A stretch of DNA of 64,000 bases from Pseudomonas saponiphila (GCF_900105185.1 NZ_FNTJ01000002.1:1550001-1614000), one strand, 5' to 3'. Shown: positions 43,648 through 53,139, numbered from the stretch's first letter. A program made the numbers and translations. Notes: generated by a model from the letters alone, not told the origin.

Positions 43648-45381
43648 TCAGGCTTGTCGGGAGGCGCGCATGGCTTGGCCGCTGATCAGCCGGTCCAGCA
43701 ATTGCTGCTGGAATTCGGCGGCGCGCTCGGGGGCACGCTGATGCATCTCCTCCAGGGCTTGATACAGGCGTGACAGCGGCTTCTTTTCGCTGAGCAGGGT
43801 GCTCAGGTTCAGCGCCTCGATGGCCTGGGCAAAGCGCTGGTGCTGGATGTGGTGCAGCAGCAGGTCCTCTTCCAGGATGTGACAGCCGGCTTCCAAGGCG
43901 TGCAACCGAGCCTGCAGGGCCTGGGCCGTTTCTGCTTCGTCGAGGTGCAGGTAGGCGCTGGCGATGTCCTCCAGGTAGAGGGTTTTCAGGTCTTCTTCGA
44001 CCTCTGTCTCTGCGGCACTGTCCAGCAATTTAATCGCCTGCTCCAACAGCGTTCTTGCCTGGGCGGTCTGGTCCAGGTCATGCAATAGCCGGGCTTGCTG
44101 GCAGAGGTACAGCAGTTGCTGGTCGGTATCCTGCTGCTGGCGCAGGTTGTGCATTTCTTCAAGGCTGCTACGCACCAGCCAGCTGTCCCGGCGATGGGCC
44201 GGCAGGCGGCTCTGGACTTGCAGCTGGACCTTCAGGGCGTGCAGGCGCACGTCACTCCAGAGTTCCGGCTCGTGCTTGTAGCCGTCGATCAGTTGCAGGG
44301 CCTGAGCCAGCAGTGCGGCAGTCCATTGCGGCTGCGCCTGGTGGTGCTCTTCGCAGAGGCTGAGCATCAGGCTCGGACGCTGGGACGGCTCGCTTACCCG
44401 CTCCTGCAGCAGGGCCTCGGCTTCAGCGGTGCGGCCTTGTGCCGCCAGGTGGTTCAGCAGGTGCAGGAGCATGCCGTGCTGATGCAGGTCGGGGATTTGC
44501 TCCAGCAGGCGCAGGGCAAGATCGAGTTGCGGGCGCTTCAGGGCCGCGTCCATCAGGTCGCTGTAGGTCGAGTAATAGAGGGTGCCGTTGTCTGCCATCA
44601 GGTTGAAGGCTGGCTCCGTTTGGCCGGCCTCGAACAGGGCGAGGATGGCCTGGACCTGTTCTTCGGCAGCCAGTGCCGGCGTCCGGGCGAGGACCAGTTC
44701 AAACCGGCCCTGGGCCGCGCACTCATCGAACAGGCTGCGCCACTCCGTCAGATAGCGCCCCGCGGCGGGGTCCTGGAATTGCCCCCAGGCCCGCTCCAGG
44801 CTGAGCAGCGCCTGGTCTTCCATTCCCGCCTGAAATTGCAGGCGAGAGAGGATCAGGCAATTGCTGATGCTCTGCTCTTCCTGGGCTGCGGGGTTTTCGG
44901 GGTCGCTCAGCTCGCCCAGCACGGCCAGGGCCCGATCCTGCTCGCCGCGGGCCTGGAGAATGCGCACCTGCAGCAGTGGCCAGCTGGGCAGTGGTTCGCC
45001 CCATTGCTCGAGCAGTTCCAGGCAGGCCTGGGTGTCGTTGGTGTCGAGCAGCGACTCGATCAGCGTGTTGAGGACATAGTCCCGAGCCATGGGCGGCAAT
45101 TGCCTGCCTATTTCCAGGGCCTTGGCCTTGTGCCCCGCGAGGTAGAGTTCGGCGCTCACCAATTGCAGCGCCAGTTCCCGAAGCTCGCCGCTCAAACGCT
45201 CGGCCAGTTTCAGCGCCAGCAGCGGCTCGGATTTGCTCAGTAGCAGGGTCTGGTTGATCTGCGAGGTAACGTCGCTGGCCGTTGGCAGGTCCTCGTTCTG
45301 TTCAGCCATTTTCTGGCGGGAGTACAGAATCAGGGCGATGAACAGCAGCACGATGACAAGCAGGGTGACAAAGAGGGTCAT
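43648..45381 (-). CDS. Membrane-anchored helical-repeat (TPR-like) protein, function unknown
   Basis: A 577-residue protein with one N-terminal membrane helix (TLFVTLLVIVLLFIALILY, residues 2-20), followed by an all-helical body rich in Ala, Leu, Glu and Gln that looks like tetratricopeptide-type repeats (LALRLLEQIPD, AEALLQERV, ARTLLEQAIKLLD). No catalytic motif was seen. It is convergent with the PLD gene (24 bp between stops). Whether it belongs to the neighbouring cluster is unclear. Confidence 0.65.
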   Translation of the reverse strand: MTLFVTLLVIVLLFIALILYSRQKMAEQNEDLPTASDVTSQINQTLLLSKSEPLLALKLAERLSGELRELALQLVSAELYLAGHKAKALEIGRQLPPMARDYVLNTLIESLLDTNDTQACLELLEQWGEPLPSWPLLQVRILQARGEQDRALAVLGELSDPENPAAQEEQSISNCLILSRLQFQAGMEDQALLSLERAWGQFQDPAAGRYLTEWRSLFDECAAQGRFELVLARTPALAAEEQVQAILALFEAGQTEPAFNLMADNGTLYYSTYSDLMDAALKRPQLDLALRLLEQIPDLHQHGMLLHLLNHLAAQGRTAEAEALLQERVSEPSQRPSLMLSLCEEHHQAQPQWTAALLAQALQLIDGYKHEPELWSDVRLHALKVQLQVQSRLPAHRRDSWLVRSSLEEMHNLRQQQDTDQQLLYLCQQARLLHDLDQTAQARTLLEQAIKLLDSAAETEVEEDLKTLYLEDIASAYLHLDEAETAQALQARLHALEAGCHILEEDLLLHHIQHQRFAQAIEALNLSTLLSEKKPLSRLYQALEEMHQRAPERAAEFQQQLLDRLISGQAMRASRQA

Positions 45382-45600
45382 GGACGTCCTTTTCTATTGA
45401 ACTGCGGCGTTGGCGCGGTGCGCGCCGGCCGATTCGCGCGGGGGTTATAAAACCCTGGTGGCAGGCTGGCAATCGACTTTACCCAGGCAATGCGTTGCAG
45501 CGGATTTCAACGCGAGGGCCGCTGACCGGTCAGCGGTCGGGCAGGGCGGCAGGTTTCGGGTTAGACTTGCCGCCTTTTCGCACACTCAAGAAGCCCGCAC

Positions 45601-46143
45601 ATGGCCCAGCCGTCCACCACCTACAAATTCGAACTGAACCTCACCGACCTCGACCGCGGGGTTTACGAAAGCGTCAAGCAGACCATCGCCCGTCACCCTT
45701 CGGAAACCGAGGAGCGCATGACCGTGCGCCTGCTGGCCTACGCCTTCTGGTACAACGAGCAGCTGTCGTTTGGTCGGGGTCTGTCGGAAGTGGATGAACC
45801 GGCGCTGTGGGAAAAGAGCCTGGACGACCGCGTGCTGCACTGGATCGAAGTCGGCCAGCCGGACGCCGAGCGCCTGACCTGGTGCTCGCGCCGCACCGAG
45901 CGCACCAGCCTGTTGGCCTACGGCAGCCTGCGGGTGTGGCAGACCCGGGTGCTGGACGCGGTGAAGAACCTGAAGAACCTCAACATTGCCGGTGTGCCCC
46001 AGGACGTGCTGGAAACCCTGGCCAAGGACATGCCGCGGGTCATCAAGTGGGACGTGATGATCAGCGAAGGCACGATCTTCGTCACCGACGATCGCGGCCA
46101 GCATGAAGTGCAGCTGGAATGGCTGCTGGGCGAGCGCGGCTGA
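45601..46143 (+). CDS. yaeQ: YaeQ family protein
   Basis: A 180-residue protein that begins MAQPSTTYKFELNLTDLDRG, as do YaeQ proteins throughout. Further marks are LLAYAFWYNEQLSFGRGLSE (about 44-63) and the C-terminal QLEWLLGERG. The fold resembles PD-(D/E)XK nucleases and the activity is not established; early reports on RfaH complementation were not conclusive. It lies 57 bp upstream of recJ. Confidence 0.92.
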   Translation: MAQPSTTYKFELNLTDLDRGVYESVKQTIARHPSETEERMTVRLLAYAFWYNEQLSFGRGLSEVDEPALWEKSLDDRVLHWIEVGQPDAERLTWCSRRTERTSLLAYGSLRVWQTRVLDAVKNLKNLNIAGVPQDVLETLAKDMPRVIKWDVMISEGTIFVTDDRGQHEVQLEWLLGERG

Positions 46144-46200
46144 TTGTCCGCGCCGCTCCTGAACGACCCACCGTCCCCCAAGAGAAGTTGCTGTTAGCCC

Positions 46201-47910
46201 ATGCGTATCGAACCCCGTGAGTTGCCCGCCGTCCTGCCCTTTCTCGGCGACCTGCCGCCACTGCTGACCCGCCTCTACGCCGCCCGTGGAGTGCAGTCGG
46301 TGGAAGAGCTGGACAAGAGCCTGGCGCGGCTGATCCCGTATCAGCAGCTCAAGGGCATCGACGCCGCGGTGGATTTGCTGGTGACGGCCCTGGACCAGCG
46401 TCAGCGCATCCTCATCGTTGGTGACTTCGACGCCGACGGCGCCACCGCCAGCACCGTGGGCGTGCTGGGCCTGCGCCTGCTGGGCGCGGCCCATGTCGAC
46501 TACCTGGTGCCCAACCGCTTCGAATACGGCTACGGCCTGACCCCGGAAATCGTCGCCGTGGCCCTTCAGCGCCAGCCGCAGCTATTGATCACCGTGGACA
46601 ACGGCATCTCCAGCGTCGAAGGCGTGGCGGCGGCCAAGGCCGCAGGCTTGCAAGTGCTGGTCACCGACCACCACTTGCCGGGCCCGGAGCTGCCGGCGGC
46701 GGACGCCATCGTCAACCCCAACCAGCCGGGCTGCGAATTCCCCAGCAAGGCCCTGGCCGGGGTCGGGGTGATCTTCTATGTGCTGATGGCCCTGCGCGCG
46801 CGCTTGCGCAGCCTGGGGCGCTATGAAACCCGGCCGCAGCCGAACATCGGCGAGCTGCTGGACCTGGTGGCCCTGGGCAGCGTGGCGGACGTGGTGCCGC
46901 TGGACGCCAACAACCGCATCCTGGTGCACCAGGGCCTGGAGCGGATTCGCGCCGGCCGGGCGCGGCCGGGGCTCAAGGCGATTCTCGAAGTGGCCAAGCG
47001 CGACCACTCGCGCATCACTTCCACCGACCTGGGCTTCATCCTCGGCCCACGGCTCAACGCCGCCGGGCGCCTGGACGACATGAGCCTGGGTATCGAGTGC
47101 CTGCTCAGCGACGACGTCTCGGCGGCCCGGGCCATGGCCGCTCAGCTCGACGAGCTGAACCAGGACCGCAAGTCCATCGAGCAGGGCATGCAGCGCGAAG
47201 CCCTGGCCCAGCTCAAGGATCTCCCGGTGGAATCCATGCCGTTCGGCCTGTGCCTGTTCGATGCCGACTGGCACCAGGGGGTGATCGGGATTCTCGCCTC
47301 GCGCCTGAAAGAGCGTTACCACCGGCCGACCATCGCCTTTGCCGATGCTGGCGACGGCATGCTCAAGGGTTCGGCGCGTTCGGTGCCGGGCTTTCATATC
47401 CGCGATGCCCTGGACGCCGTGGCCGCGCGCCATCCGCAACTGATCAGCAAGTTCGGTGGCCACGCCATGGCCGCCGGCCTGTCGCTGCCGGAGCAGAACT
47501 TCCCGGCCTTTGCCGAAGCCTTCGACGCAGAAGTGCGGCGCCAGCTGTGTGAAGAAGACCTGACCGGGCGCCTGCTGTCGGACGGCACCCTGGCGGTGGA
47601 AGAGTTCCACCTGGAACTGGCCCGCGCCCTGCGCCACGCCGGCCCCTGGGGGCAGCACTTCCCCGAGCCGATGTTCCACGGCGTGTTCGAGCTGGTGGAG
47701 CAGCGCATCGTGGGCGAGCGCCACCTGAAAGTGGTGCTGCGCAGCGAATGCGGCTCGCTGAAGCTGGACGGCATCGCCTTCGGCATCGACCGTGAAGTCT
47801 GGCCCAACCCGACCATTCGCTGGGTGGAACTGGCCTACAAACTCGACCTCAACGAGTTCCGCGGCCAGGAAACCGTGCAGTTGATGATTGCCCATATCGA
47901 ACCGCGTTAA
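46201..47910 (+). CDS. recJ: Single-stranded-DNA-specific exonuclease RecJ
   Basis: A 569-residue 5'-3' exonuclease for recombination and mismatch repair. The DHH domain has VGDFDADGATAS, LLITVDNG and VTDHHLPGPE (about residues 70-170), and the DHHA1 domain has SARSVPGFHI and GGHAMAAGLS near 400-425. Length is normal for Pseudomonas. Start ATG at 46201, preceded by AGAAG. yaeQ is upstream. Confidence 0.95.
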   Translation: MRIEPRELPAVLPFLGDLPPLLTRLYAARGVQSVEELDKSLARLIPYQQLKGIDAAVDLLVTALDQRQRILIVGDFDADGATASTVGVLGLRLLGAAHVDYLVPNRFEYGYGLTPEIVAVALQRQPQLLITVDNGISSVEGVAAAKAAGLQVLVTDHHLPGPELPAADAIVNPNQPGCEFPSKALAGVGVIFYVLMALRARLRSLGRYETRPQPNIGELLDLVALGSVADVVPLDANNRILVHQGLERIRAGRARPGLKAILEVAKRDHSRITSTDLGFILGPRLNAAGRLDDMSLGIECLLSDDVSAARAMAAQLDELNQDRKSIEQGMQREALAQLKDLPVESMPFGLCLFDADWHQGVIGILASRLKERYHRPTIAFADAGDGMLKGSARSVPGFHIRDALDAVAARHPQLISKFGGHAMAAGLSLPEQNFPAFAEAFDAEVRRQLCEEDLTGRLLSDGTLAVEEFHLELARALRHAGPWGQHFPEPMFHGVFELVEQRIVGERHLKVVLRSECGSLKLDGIAFGIDREVWPNPTIRWVELAYKLDLNEFRGQETVQLMIAHIEPR

Positions 47911-47960
47911 GGCAGGGTACTGCCGATCAGCTCAACGCCAGAGCGAGCAATAAATAAACT

Positions 47961-48066
47961 GTGGCGAGGGAGCTTGCTCCCGTGGGGCCGGCCAGCGCTC
48001 CGGGGTGTAGCAGTCCCATTTTTAGGGCCGCTGCGCGCGCCAGCGGGAGCAAGCTCCCTCGCCACA
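47961..48066. repeat. REP doublet (REPIN) with GTGGCGAGGGAGC core
   Basis: Perfect 23-bp inverted arms lie at 47961-47983 (TGTGGCGAGGGAGC...) and 48044-48066. The core differs from the TAGGAGC class at 7246, so it belongs to another REP group. A short spacer with GGCCGG...CGCGCGCC-like words separates the arms. Confidence 0.85.
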
Positions 48067-48315
48067 AGTGCAGTGTTTGTCCTCGACTGGCAGCAGGTGA
48101 CGCGGGTGGTTTCGCCAGACTTTTGGAAAGCGGGGTGGCGGTATGTCCCTTTCTTTTGTAAGGGGGTTCCGGGCGTATTCCCGGGCGCTTGTGGCGATCT
48201 ATTCAGCTGACTAGTCTCGGTTCAATCACTGCCCATCAGTGATTGGTAGTAGCAGCTCGGGTCGAACTCAAGCGATGCCATCAGCACTGCAATTCAGATT
48301 TGCGGTGTGCTGTTA
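48067..48315. other. Intergenic region before the DUF6124 leader
   Basis: I see no supported gene here. It precedes the structured leader at 48316 and probably contains its promoter. Confidence 0.4.
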
Positions 48316-48423
48316 TGGCGGCTGTGCGTGGGGGCGCTTTCGGGCGCACCGGTTCCTCGACCCGGTCTGCTAGCCCGCGTACAGCCGCCACCCTTTTCAA
48401 ACGTCTAGCAGCGTTAGGTGTGG
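48316..48423 (+). ncRNA. Structured RNA leader of the DUF6124 gene (three-way junction candidate)
   Basis: TGGCGGCTGT (48316-48325) pairs perfectly with ACAGCCGCCA (48381-48390). Inside, GCGC (48334-48337) pairs with GCGC (48344-48347), and ACCGG (48348-48352) pairs with CCGGT (48362-48366). After the closing stem, AACG (48400-48403) pairs with CGTT (48412-48415) and CCACC with GGTGTGG. The ribosome site follows at 48436. Similar leaders are remembered upstream of other members of this family in Pseudomonas, but this was not searched. Confidence 0.55.
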
Positions 48424-48449
48424 AGGCTTCATCGTCGAGGAGCTACACC

Positions 48450-48833
48450 ATGAAAAAGATAGTCCCCGATCCGCCTGTTTCCCCTCCTTCTTCCCGTCGT
48501 AATCCTGCCCACGATCTGGCCAATCAAAGGGTTCGCCATGCCCTGGCCAATATTGGCGTGGAGGGCTCGCTGATCGCGACGCTGCAACCCACCGCCGCTG
48601 GTCCTACGGGCCTCGATAACCCCTTCACTGTCCGCCCCGGCATCAGCGCCGAAGAAGCGCTGCTCCACGTTTCCATGCTGCTCAAGGCCGCCGAGGAGGT
48701 GTCCGACGAGATCACCGAGCACGCCAGCGGCGTGGAGCGCGGCCTGATCTGGTCGCTGGTGCATTCGGTGGAAATGGCCCGTGGTGTGGTCGATGCCTTG
48801 CTCGATGGCAATCGCCGCACCCTGCAGGGTTGA
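48450..48833 (+). CDS. DUF6124 (DUF3077-type) family protein
   Basis: A 127-residue protein starting MKKIVPDPPVSPP, with the family's C-terminal helical pattern SAEEALLHVSMLLKAAEEVS and SLVHSVEMARGVVDALL. It is a Pseudomonas-typical, often multi-copy family of unknown function. The ATG at 48450 has GAGGAG at 48436-48441. The frame remains open through the upstream RNA structure, but that part is unlikely to be translated. Confidence 0.75.
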   Translation: MKKIVPDPPVSPPSSRRNPAHDLANQRVRHALANIGVEGSLIATLQPTAAGPTGLDNPFTVRPGISAEEALLHVSMLLKAAEEVSDEITEHASGVERGLIWSLVHSVEMARGVVDALLDGNRRTLQG

Positions 48834-48837
48834 GGCC

Positions 48838-48877
48838 GGCCTGGCTGCTGCTGCCGGCGGCCAGGCTGCAGTTTTTT
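48838..48877 (+). terminator. Terminator of the DUF6124 gene
   Basis: GCCTGGC (48838-48844) pairs with GCCAGGC (48859-48865). CTGCAG words flank it and seven T follow at 48871-48877. Confidence 0.6.
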
Positions 48878-49061
48878 TCCCCGGGGCGCATCAGGAACTC
48901 GGCTTGGCGCAAGGTTGTCGACTAGTCTCTAAGCACTGTCTGATTGGCCTTGTGACCTTTTGTCATCCATCTTCCCGCGGGGGCGGGCGCTTCACTTCGC
49001 AGTCACTTGTCGACCGTTCAAACAGATCCCTGGAGCCTGACCATTGATCGAGAGGTGCCCC

Positions 49062-50168
49062 ATGAGTCTGCTGCTTGAACCCTATACCCTGCGTCAACTG
49101 ACCCTGCTCAACCGCATCGCCGTGTCGCCCATGTGCCAGTATTCGTCGGTGGACGGGCTGGCCAACGACTGGCATCTGGTGCACCTGGGCAGCCGCGCCG
49201 TCGGCGGCGCCGGGTTGATCTTCACCGAAGCCACGGCGGTCACCGCCGAGGGCCGGATCACCGCCCAGGACCTGGGCCTGTGGAACGACGCCCAGATCGA
49301 ACCCCTGCAACGCATCACTCGCTTCATCACCGCCCAGGGCGCCGTGGCCGGCATCCAGCTGGCCCATGCCGGGCGCAAGGCCAGTACCCACCGGCCCTGG
49401 CTGGGCAAGTCCGGCAGCGTCAAGCCCGAGGACGGCGGCTGGGTGCCGGTGGGGCCTTCGCGAATCGCCTTCGACCCGCAGCACACTCCGCCCACCCAAC
49501 TGGACCAAGGGCAGATCGACGAGATCATCCAGGCCTTTGTCGCGGCCGCCAAACGGGCCCTGGTGGCCGGCTTCAAGGTGGTGGAAGTGCATGCGGCCCA
49601 TGGTTATTTGCTGCACCAGTTCCTCTCGCCGCTGAGCAATCAGCGCCAGGATCAATACGGTGGCTCGTTCGAAAACCGCATTCGCCTGGTGCTGCAAGTG
49701 ACCGAGGCGGTACGCAAGGTGTGGCCCGAGGAGTTGCCACTGTTTGTGCGGGTGTCAGCCACCGATTGGGTGGAAGACGGCTGGAACCCCGATGAAACCG
49801 TGGAACTGGCGCGGCGCCTCAAGGACCTGGGGGTGGATTTGATCGATGTATCGTCCGGCGGCACCGCGGCCAATGCCGAGATTCCCACCGGGCCCGGCTA
49901 TCAGACGCGCTTTGCCGAGCGGGTGCGCAAGGAGTCGGGGATCGCCACCGGCACTGTGGGGCTGATCACCGAGCCGGCCCAGGCCGAGCACATTCTGCGC
50001 ACTTGCCAGGCGGACATCATCTTCCTGGCCCGGGAGCTGCTGCGCGACCCGTACTGGCCGCTGCATGCCGATGACGACCTGGGCGGACGCAAGGCGATCT
50101 GGCCGGCGCAGTATCAGCGGGCGACCCATAGGGATCAGCCGATTCATGAGTCGGACTTGCGCGATTAA
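49062..50168 (+). CDS. NADH:flavin oxidoreductase of the old yellow enzyme family (YqjM/XenA-like)
   Basis: A 368-residue FMN-binding TIM-barrel protein starting MSLLLEPYTLRQLTLLNRIA. Family marks are VSPMCQYSS with the redox Cys of the YqjM class, IQLAHAGRKAS, EVHAAHGYLLHQFLSP with the substrate-binding His pair, and YGGSFENRIRL. Such enzymes reduce activated C=C bonds and nitro compounds with NAD(P)H. The ATG at 49062 has GAGAGG before it; an in-frame ATG 18 bp upstream is not needed. A terminator follows. Confidence 0.88.
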   Translation: MSLLLEPYTLRQLTLLNRIAVSPMCQYSSVDGLANDWHLVHLGSRAVGGAGLIFTEATAVTAEGRITAQDLGLWNDAQIEPLQRITRFITAQGAVAGIQLAHAGRKASTHRPWLGKSGSVKPEDGGWVPVGPSRIAFDPQHTPPTQLDQGQIDEIIQAFVAAAKRALVAGFKVVEVHAAHGYLLHQFLSPLSNQRQDQYGGSFENRIRLVLQVTEAVRKVWPEELPLFVRVSATDWVEDGWNPDETVELARRLKDLGVDLIDVSSGGTAANAEIPTGPGYQTRFAERVRKESGIATGTVGLITEPAQAEHILRTCQADIIFLARELLRDPYWPLHADDDLGGRKAIWPAQYQRATHRDQPIHESDLRD

Positions 50169-50182
50169 GCTTTTGCCGATGT

Positions 50183-50214
50183 AAAAAAAACGGCCCGCGG
50201 GGGCCGGTTTTTTT
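50183..50214 (+). terminator. Intrinsic terminator after the oxidoreductase gene
   Basis: A run of eight A and CGGCCC (50183-50196) pair with GGGCCG and seven T (50201-50214). Confidence 0.9.
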
Positions 50215-50232
50215 GTGTCTGGCTCCAGGCCC

Positions 50233-50765
50233 CCTTCGCGGGCAAGCCCGCTCCCACACAGACACCACCGATCTGTAGGAGCCGGCTTGCCGGCGAAAGG
50301 GCCCATGAGACAGGCGCAGTATGTACCGCCGCCTTCGCGGGTAAGCCCGCTCCCACACAGGCACCACCGATCTGTAGGAGCCGGCTTGCCGGCGAAAGGG
50401 CCCTTGAGACAGGCGCAGTATGTACCGCCGCCTTCACGGGCAAGCCCGCTCCCACACAGACACCACCGATTTGTAGGAGCCGGCTTGCCGGCGAAAGGGC
50501 CCTTGAGACAGGCGCGGTATGTAGCGCCGCCTTCGCGGGCAAGCCCGCTCCCACACAGAAGCCACCGATCTGTAGGAGCCGGCTTGCCGGCGAAAGGGCT
50601 CATGAGACAGGCGCAGTATGTACCGCCGCCTTCGCGGGCAAGCCCGCTCCCACACAGAAGCCACCGATCTGTAGGAGCCGGCTTGCCGGCGAAGGGGCCT
50701 TTGAGACAGGCGCAGTATGTACCGTCGCCTTCGCGGGCAAGCCCGCTCCTACGGTCGGCGAAAGG
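50233..50765. repeat. Tandem array of 99-bp units, each a pair of REP sequences
   Basis: CCTTCGCGGG (one base changed in the third) begins units at 50233, 50332, 50431, 50530, 50629 and 50728, exactly 99 bp apart: five complete units plus a partial sixth. Each unit has a REP in one direction (GCGGGCAAGCCCGCTCCCAC), a short spacer, an inverse REP (TGTAGGAGCCGGCTTGCCGG) and a conserved linker (GAGACAGGCGCAGTATGTAC). Units differ by only a few bases. The array lies between the oxidoreductase terminator and the opgD stop. Because 99 is divisible by 3, it leaves long meaningless open frames on both strands. Confidence 0.92.
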
Positions 50766-50785
50766 ATCTCTGCGCCATCAGCCGA

Positions 50786-52405
50786 TCAGGGGTATTTGCG
50801 TTTGTCTGGCGCCGGGGGGAAGTACTGGTACAGCCAGGTTTCGCTCAGGGTGCGGTCGTGGGTGCGGATGAACAGCCGCAGCTCTACCGGATCGACGCTG
50901 TCGTTGGTGGGGAACCAGTCGAAGGTGATGCGGTAGCCCTTGATCTCGTCCAGCACCAGGACGTTGAAGTCCTTGACCTGGCCGTTGGACGCGGTGACCA
51001 CCGGTTCGATGCCGGTGCCCGCAGGCAGGCGATCCAGGCCGCCACCGGTGAAGTCCACGGCAAAGCGGCGGGCCCAGACTTCCGGATAATGTTCCCCCGG
51101 CGCCCAGCCTTCGACGAAGCCGCCCATGCCGGAGCGGGTGGCGTGCACCCGTGCCAGGGGCGTGCCCACGGGCGGCAGCGCGCTCCAGTAGAGCTTGTAG
51201 CCGTAGTTCAGCGAGTCGCCGGCAGCCACCGGCTGTTTCGGCGTCCAGAAGGCCACGATGTTGTCCAGGGTTTCACCGGTGGTGGGGATTTCCAGCAGGT
51301 CGACGCTGCCTTCGCCCCAGGCGGTGGTGGGCTCGACCCACAGGCTCGGCCGGCGGCTGTACCAGTCCACGGTGTCTTGGTAGCTGGCGAACTCGTGGTC
51401 GGTCTGCACCAGGCCGAAGCCTTTCGGGTCCTTGTCGGCGAAGGCGTTGAATTGCAGGGTCGCCGGGTTGTTCAGCGGGCGGCAGATCCACTCGCCATTG
51501 CCGCGCCACATGGCCAGGCGGTCGGAGTCGTGGATCTGTGGGTGGATGGTGTCGCACATGCGCCGTTCATGGGTGCCGCAGCTGAACATGCTGGTCATCG
51601 GCGCGATGCCCAGTTGCTCGATGGCGGTGCGGGCATTGATGTGGGCGTCGATTTCCATCACCACGCGTTCGGCCTGGCAATCGATGTCGAAGCGGTAGGC
51701 GCCGGTGGCGCTCGGCGAATCCAGCAGGGCGTAGACCACGAAGCGGGTGCTGTCCTTGTCCGGGGTCTCGAACCAGAACTGGGTGAAGTCGGGGAATTCC
51801 TCGCGGCGCTTGGCGTAGGTGTCGATGGCCAGGCCACGGGCCGACAGGCCGTACTGGCCGGTGGCGTCCACCGCCCGGAAATAGCTGGCGCCGAGGAAGG
51901 ACACCACGTCGTGCCTGTCCAGTTCCGGAGCCTTGAACAGCTTGAACCCGGCGAAGCCCAGGTCGCCCTTGAGCTGGGCAGTGTCGACGCTGGTGTTCTG
52001 GTAGTTGAACAGCGACGGGCGGAAGTGCACCTCACGGGCCAGGCGGGTCTTGGGGTCGACGCTGTGCATGCGTACCGGTTGCTTGAAGCCCATGCCCACG
52101 TGGAAGAATTGCACGTCCAGCTGGCCGTTCAGGTCATTCCACAGCGAGTGCTGGCTGTCGTACTGGATGGCGTTGAAGTGTTGCGGGGTCATCTGCGCCA
52201 GGGTCGGCGGCAGCACCTGCTTGGTGTCTGCATACGGGCTGCCAGCCAGTTGCTTGGCCTGAGCCTTGAGGCGTTCGAAATCGAAGGCCTGGGCGTCGCC
52301 GTCAGCGGTGCCGGCCCAGGCTCGGGCGGCCAGCAGCCCGCTGGCCGAGAGGCCGGTATAGGCCGCCAGGGCCATGGAAGCTTTGAGGAGGTGCCTGCGG
52401 TGCAT
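50786..52405 (-). CDS. opgD: Glucan biosynthesis protein D (OpgD/MdoD)
   Basis: A 539-residue periplasmic protein of the OpgG/OpgD family, which shapes or trims osmoregulated periplasmic glucans. The N-terminus has a Tat-type motif RRHLLK and a hydrophobic stretch to about residue 31. The body shows family segments such as [35 protein letters not shown] and [17 protein letters not shown]. Length matches OpgD. Start at 52405. The REP array ends about 20 bp after its stop. Confidence 0.92.
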   Translation of the reverse strand: MHRRHLLKASMALAAYTGLSASGLLAARAWAGTADGDAQAFDFERLKAQAKQLAGSPYADTKQVLPPTLAQMTPQHFNAIQYDSQHSLWNDLNGQLDVQFFHVGMGFKQPVRMHSVDPKTRLAREVHFRPSLFNYQNTSVDTAQLKGDLGFAGFKLFKAPELDRHDVVSFLGASYFRAVDATGQYGLSARGLAIDTYAKRREEFPDFTQFWFETPDKDSTRFVVYALLDSPSATGAYRFDIDCQAERVVMEIDAHINARTAIEQLGIAPMTSMFSCGTHERRMCDTIHPQIHDSDRLAMWRGNGEWICRPLNNPATLQFNAFADKDPKGFGLVQTDHEFASYQDTVDWYSRRPSLWVEPTTAWGEGSVDLLEIPTTGETLDNIVAFWTPKQPVAAGDSLNYGYKLYWSALPPVGTPLARVHATRSGMGGFVEGWAPGEHYPEVWARRFAVDFTGGGLDRLPAGTGIEPVVTASNGQVKDFNVLVLDEIKGYRITFDWFPTNDSVDPVELRLFIRTHDRTLSETWLYQYFPPAPDKRKYP

Positions 52406-52605
52406 AGATGAACCTTGTGGGGGCTGGGATCGTCAGCCGCTCCTGGCTGACTGGGGGGATCGCGAGGTGAAGTCCGGCCATGCCATTGGCCAGACGCAGC
52501 GGACGATAAATAGAGGGTCGCTAGAATAAACGGTTCGCCCGGGGCAGAAAAATGCTTAGCTTGTGTCCATTGGTAACCACTTGAATCGCATCAGGAACCC
52601 GCCTT

Positions 52606-53139
52606 ATGTTGCACCCGCGTGCCCTTACCGCAAACGATATTCCGCAGCTCAAATGGATCGATCGCGCCGAAGTCATAGACGGCTTTTACCGGGTGCAGGA
52701 TGGTCGTCTGATCGGCTACGCCCAGCACGAGGTGGTCAGCGGCTGGCCGGAGGGCGAGGCTGAGCATGACGCGCTGATCTTGCAGCAGTGTTACCAGCGC
52801 GGCGGCTGGTTGTACGGGATCTTCGACGCTGAGGTACTGGTGGCAGCAGCGGTGGTCGATTGCCTGGCGATCGAGTGCGCCGGGCTGGATTTGCGGCAGT
52901 TGAAATTCCTCCACGTGAGCCAGGCTTATCGTGGCCTTGGCCTGGGCCGGCAACTGTTCGCCCTGGCCAGGGAGCAGGCCCTGGCCATGGGCGCCCAGGG
53001 CCTGTACGTGTCGGCCACGCCGTCGCGGCACACCGTGGATTTCTACACCCGCCTGGGCTGTGAGCTGCTGGCGACCCCGGACCCGGAGCTGCTGCGCATC
53101 GAACCCGAGGATATCCACCTCTGCCTGCGGCTGGTTTAA
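52606..53139 (+). CDS. GNAT family N-acetyltransferase
   Basis: A 177-residue protein with a GNAT acetyl-CoA loop QAYRGLGLGRQLF near residue 107 and SATPSRHTVDFYTRLGC near 145. The N-terminal half is diverged (GFYRVQDGRLIGYAQHEVVS). The acceptor substrate is unknown. It converges with the DUF418 gene, and the stops overlap at TTAA (53136-53139). Confidence 0.82.
   Translation: MLHPRALTANDIPQLKWIDRAEVIDGFYRVQDGRLIGYAQHEVVSGWPEGEAEHDALILQQCYQRGGWLYGIFDAEVLVAAAVVDCLAIECAGLDLRQLKFLHVSQAYRGLGLGRQLFALAREQALAMGAQGLYVSATPSRHTVDFYTRLGCELLATPDPELLRIEPEDIHLCLRLV

Noticed and set aside
48243..48449. Coding extension upstream of the DUF6124 gene
   Set aside because: This part forms an RNA structure, does not resemble the family, and a ribosome site precedes the ATG at 48450.
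50233..50765. CRISPR array
   Set aside because: The whole 99-bp unit repeats, including what would be spacers, and no cas gene is present.
49755..50871. Long frames rich in GAGLPAK or VWERACP repeats on both strands
   Set aside because: They are translations of the 99-bp REP array; 99 is divisible by three, which keeps frames open without coding meaning.
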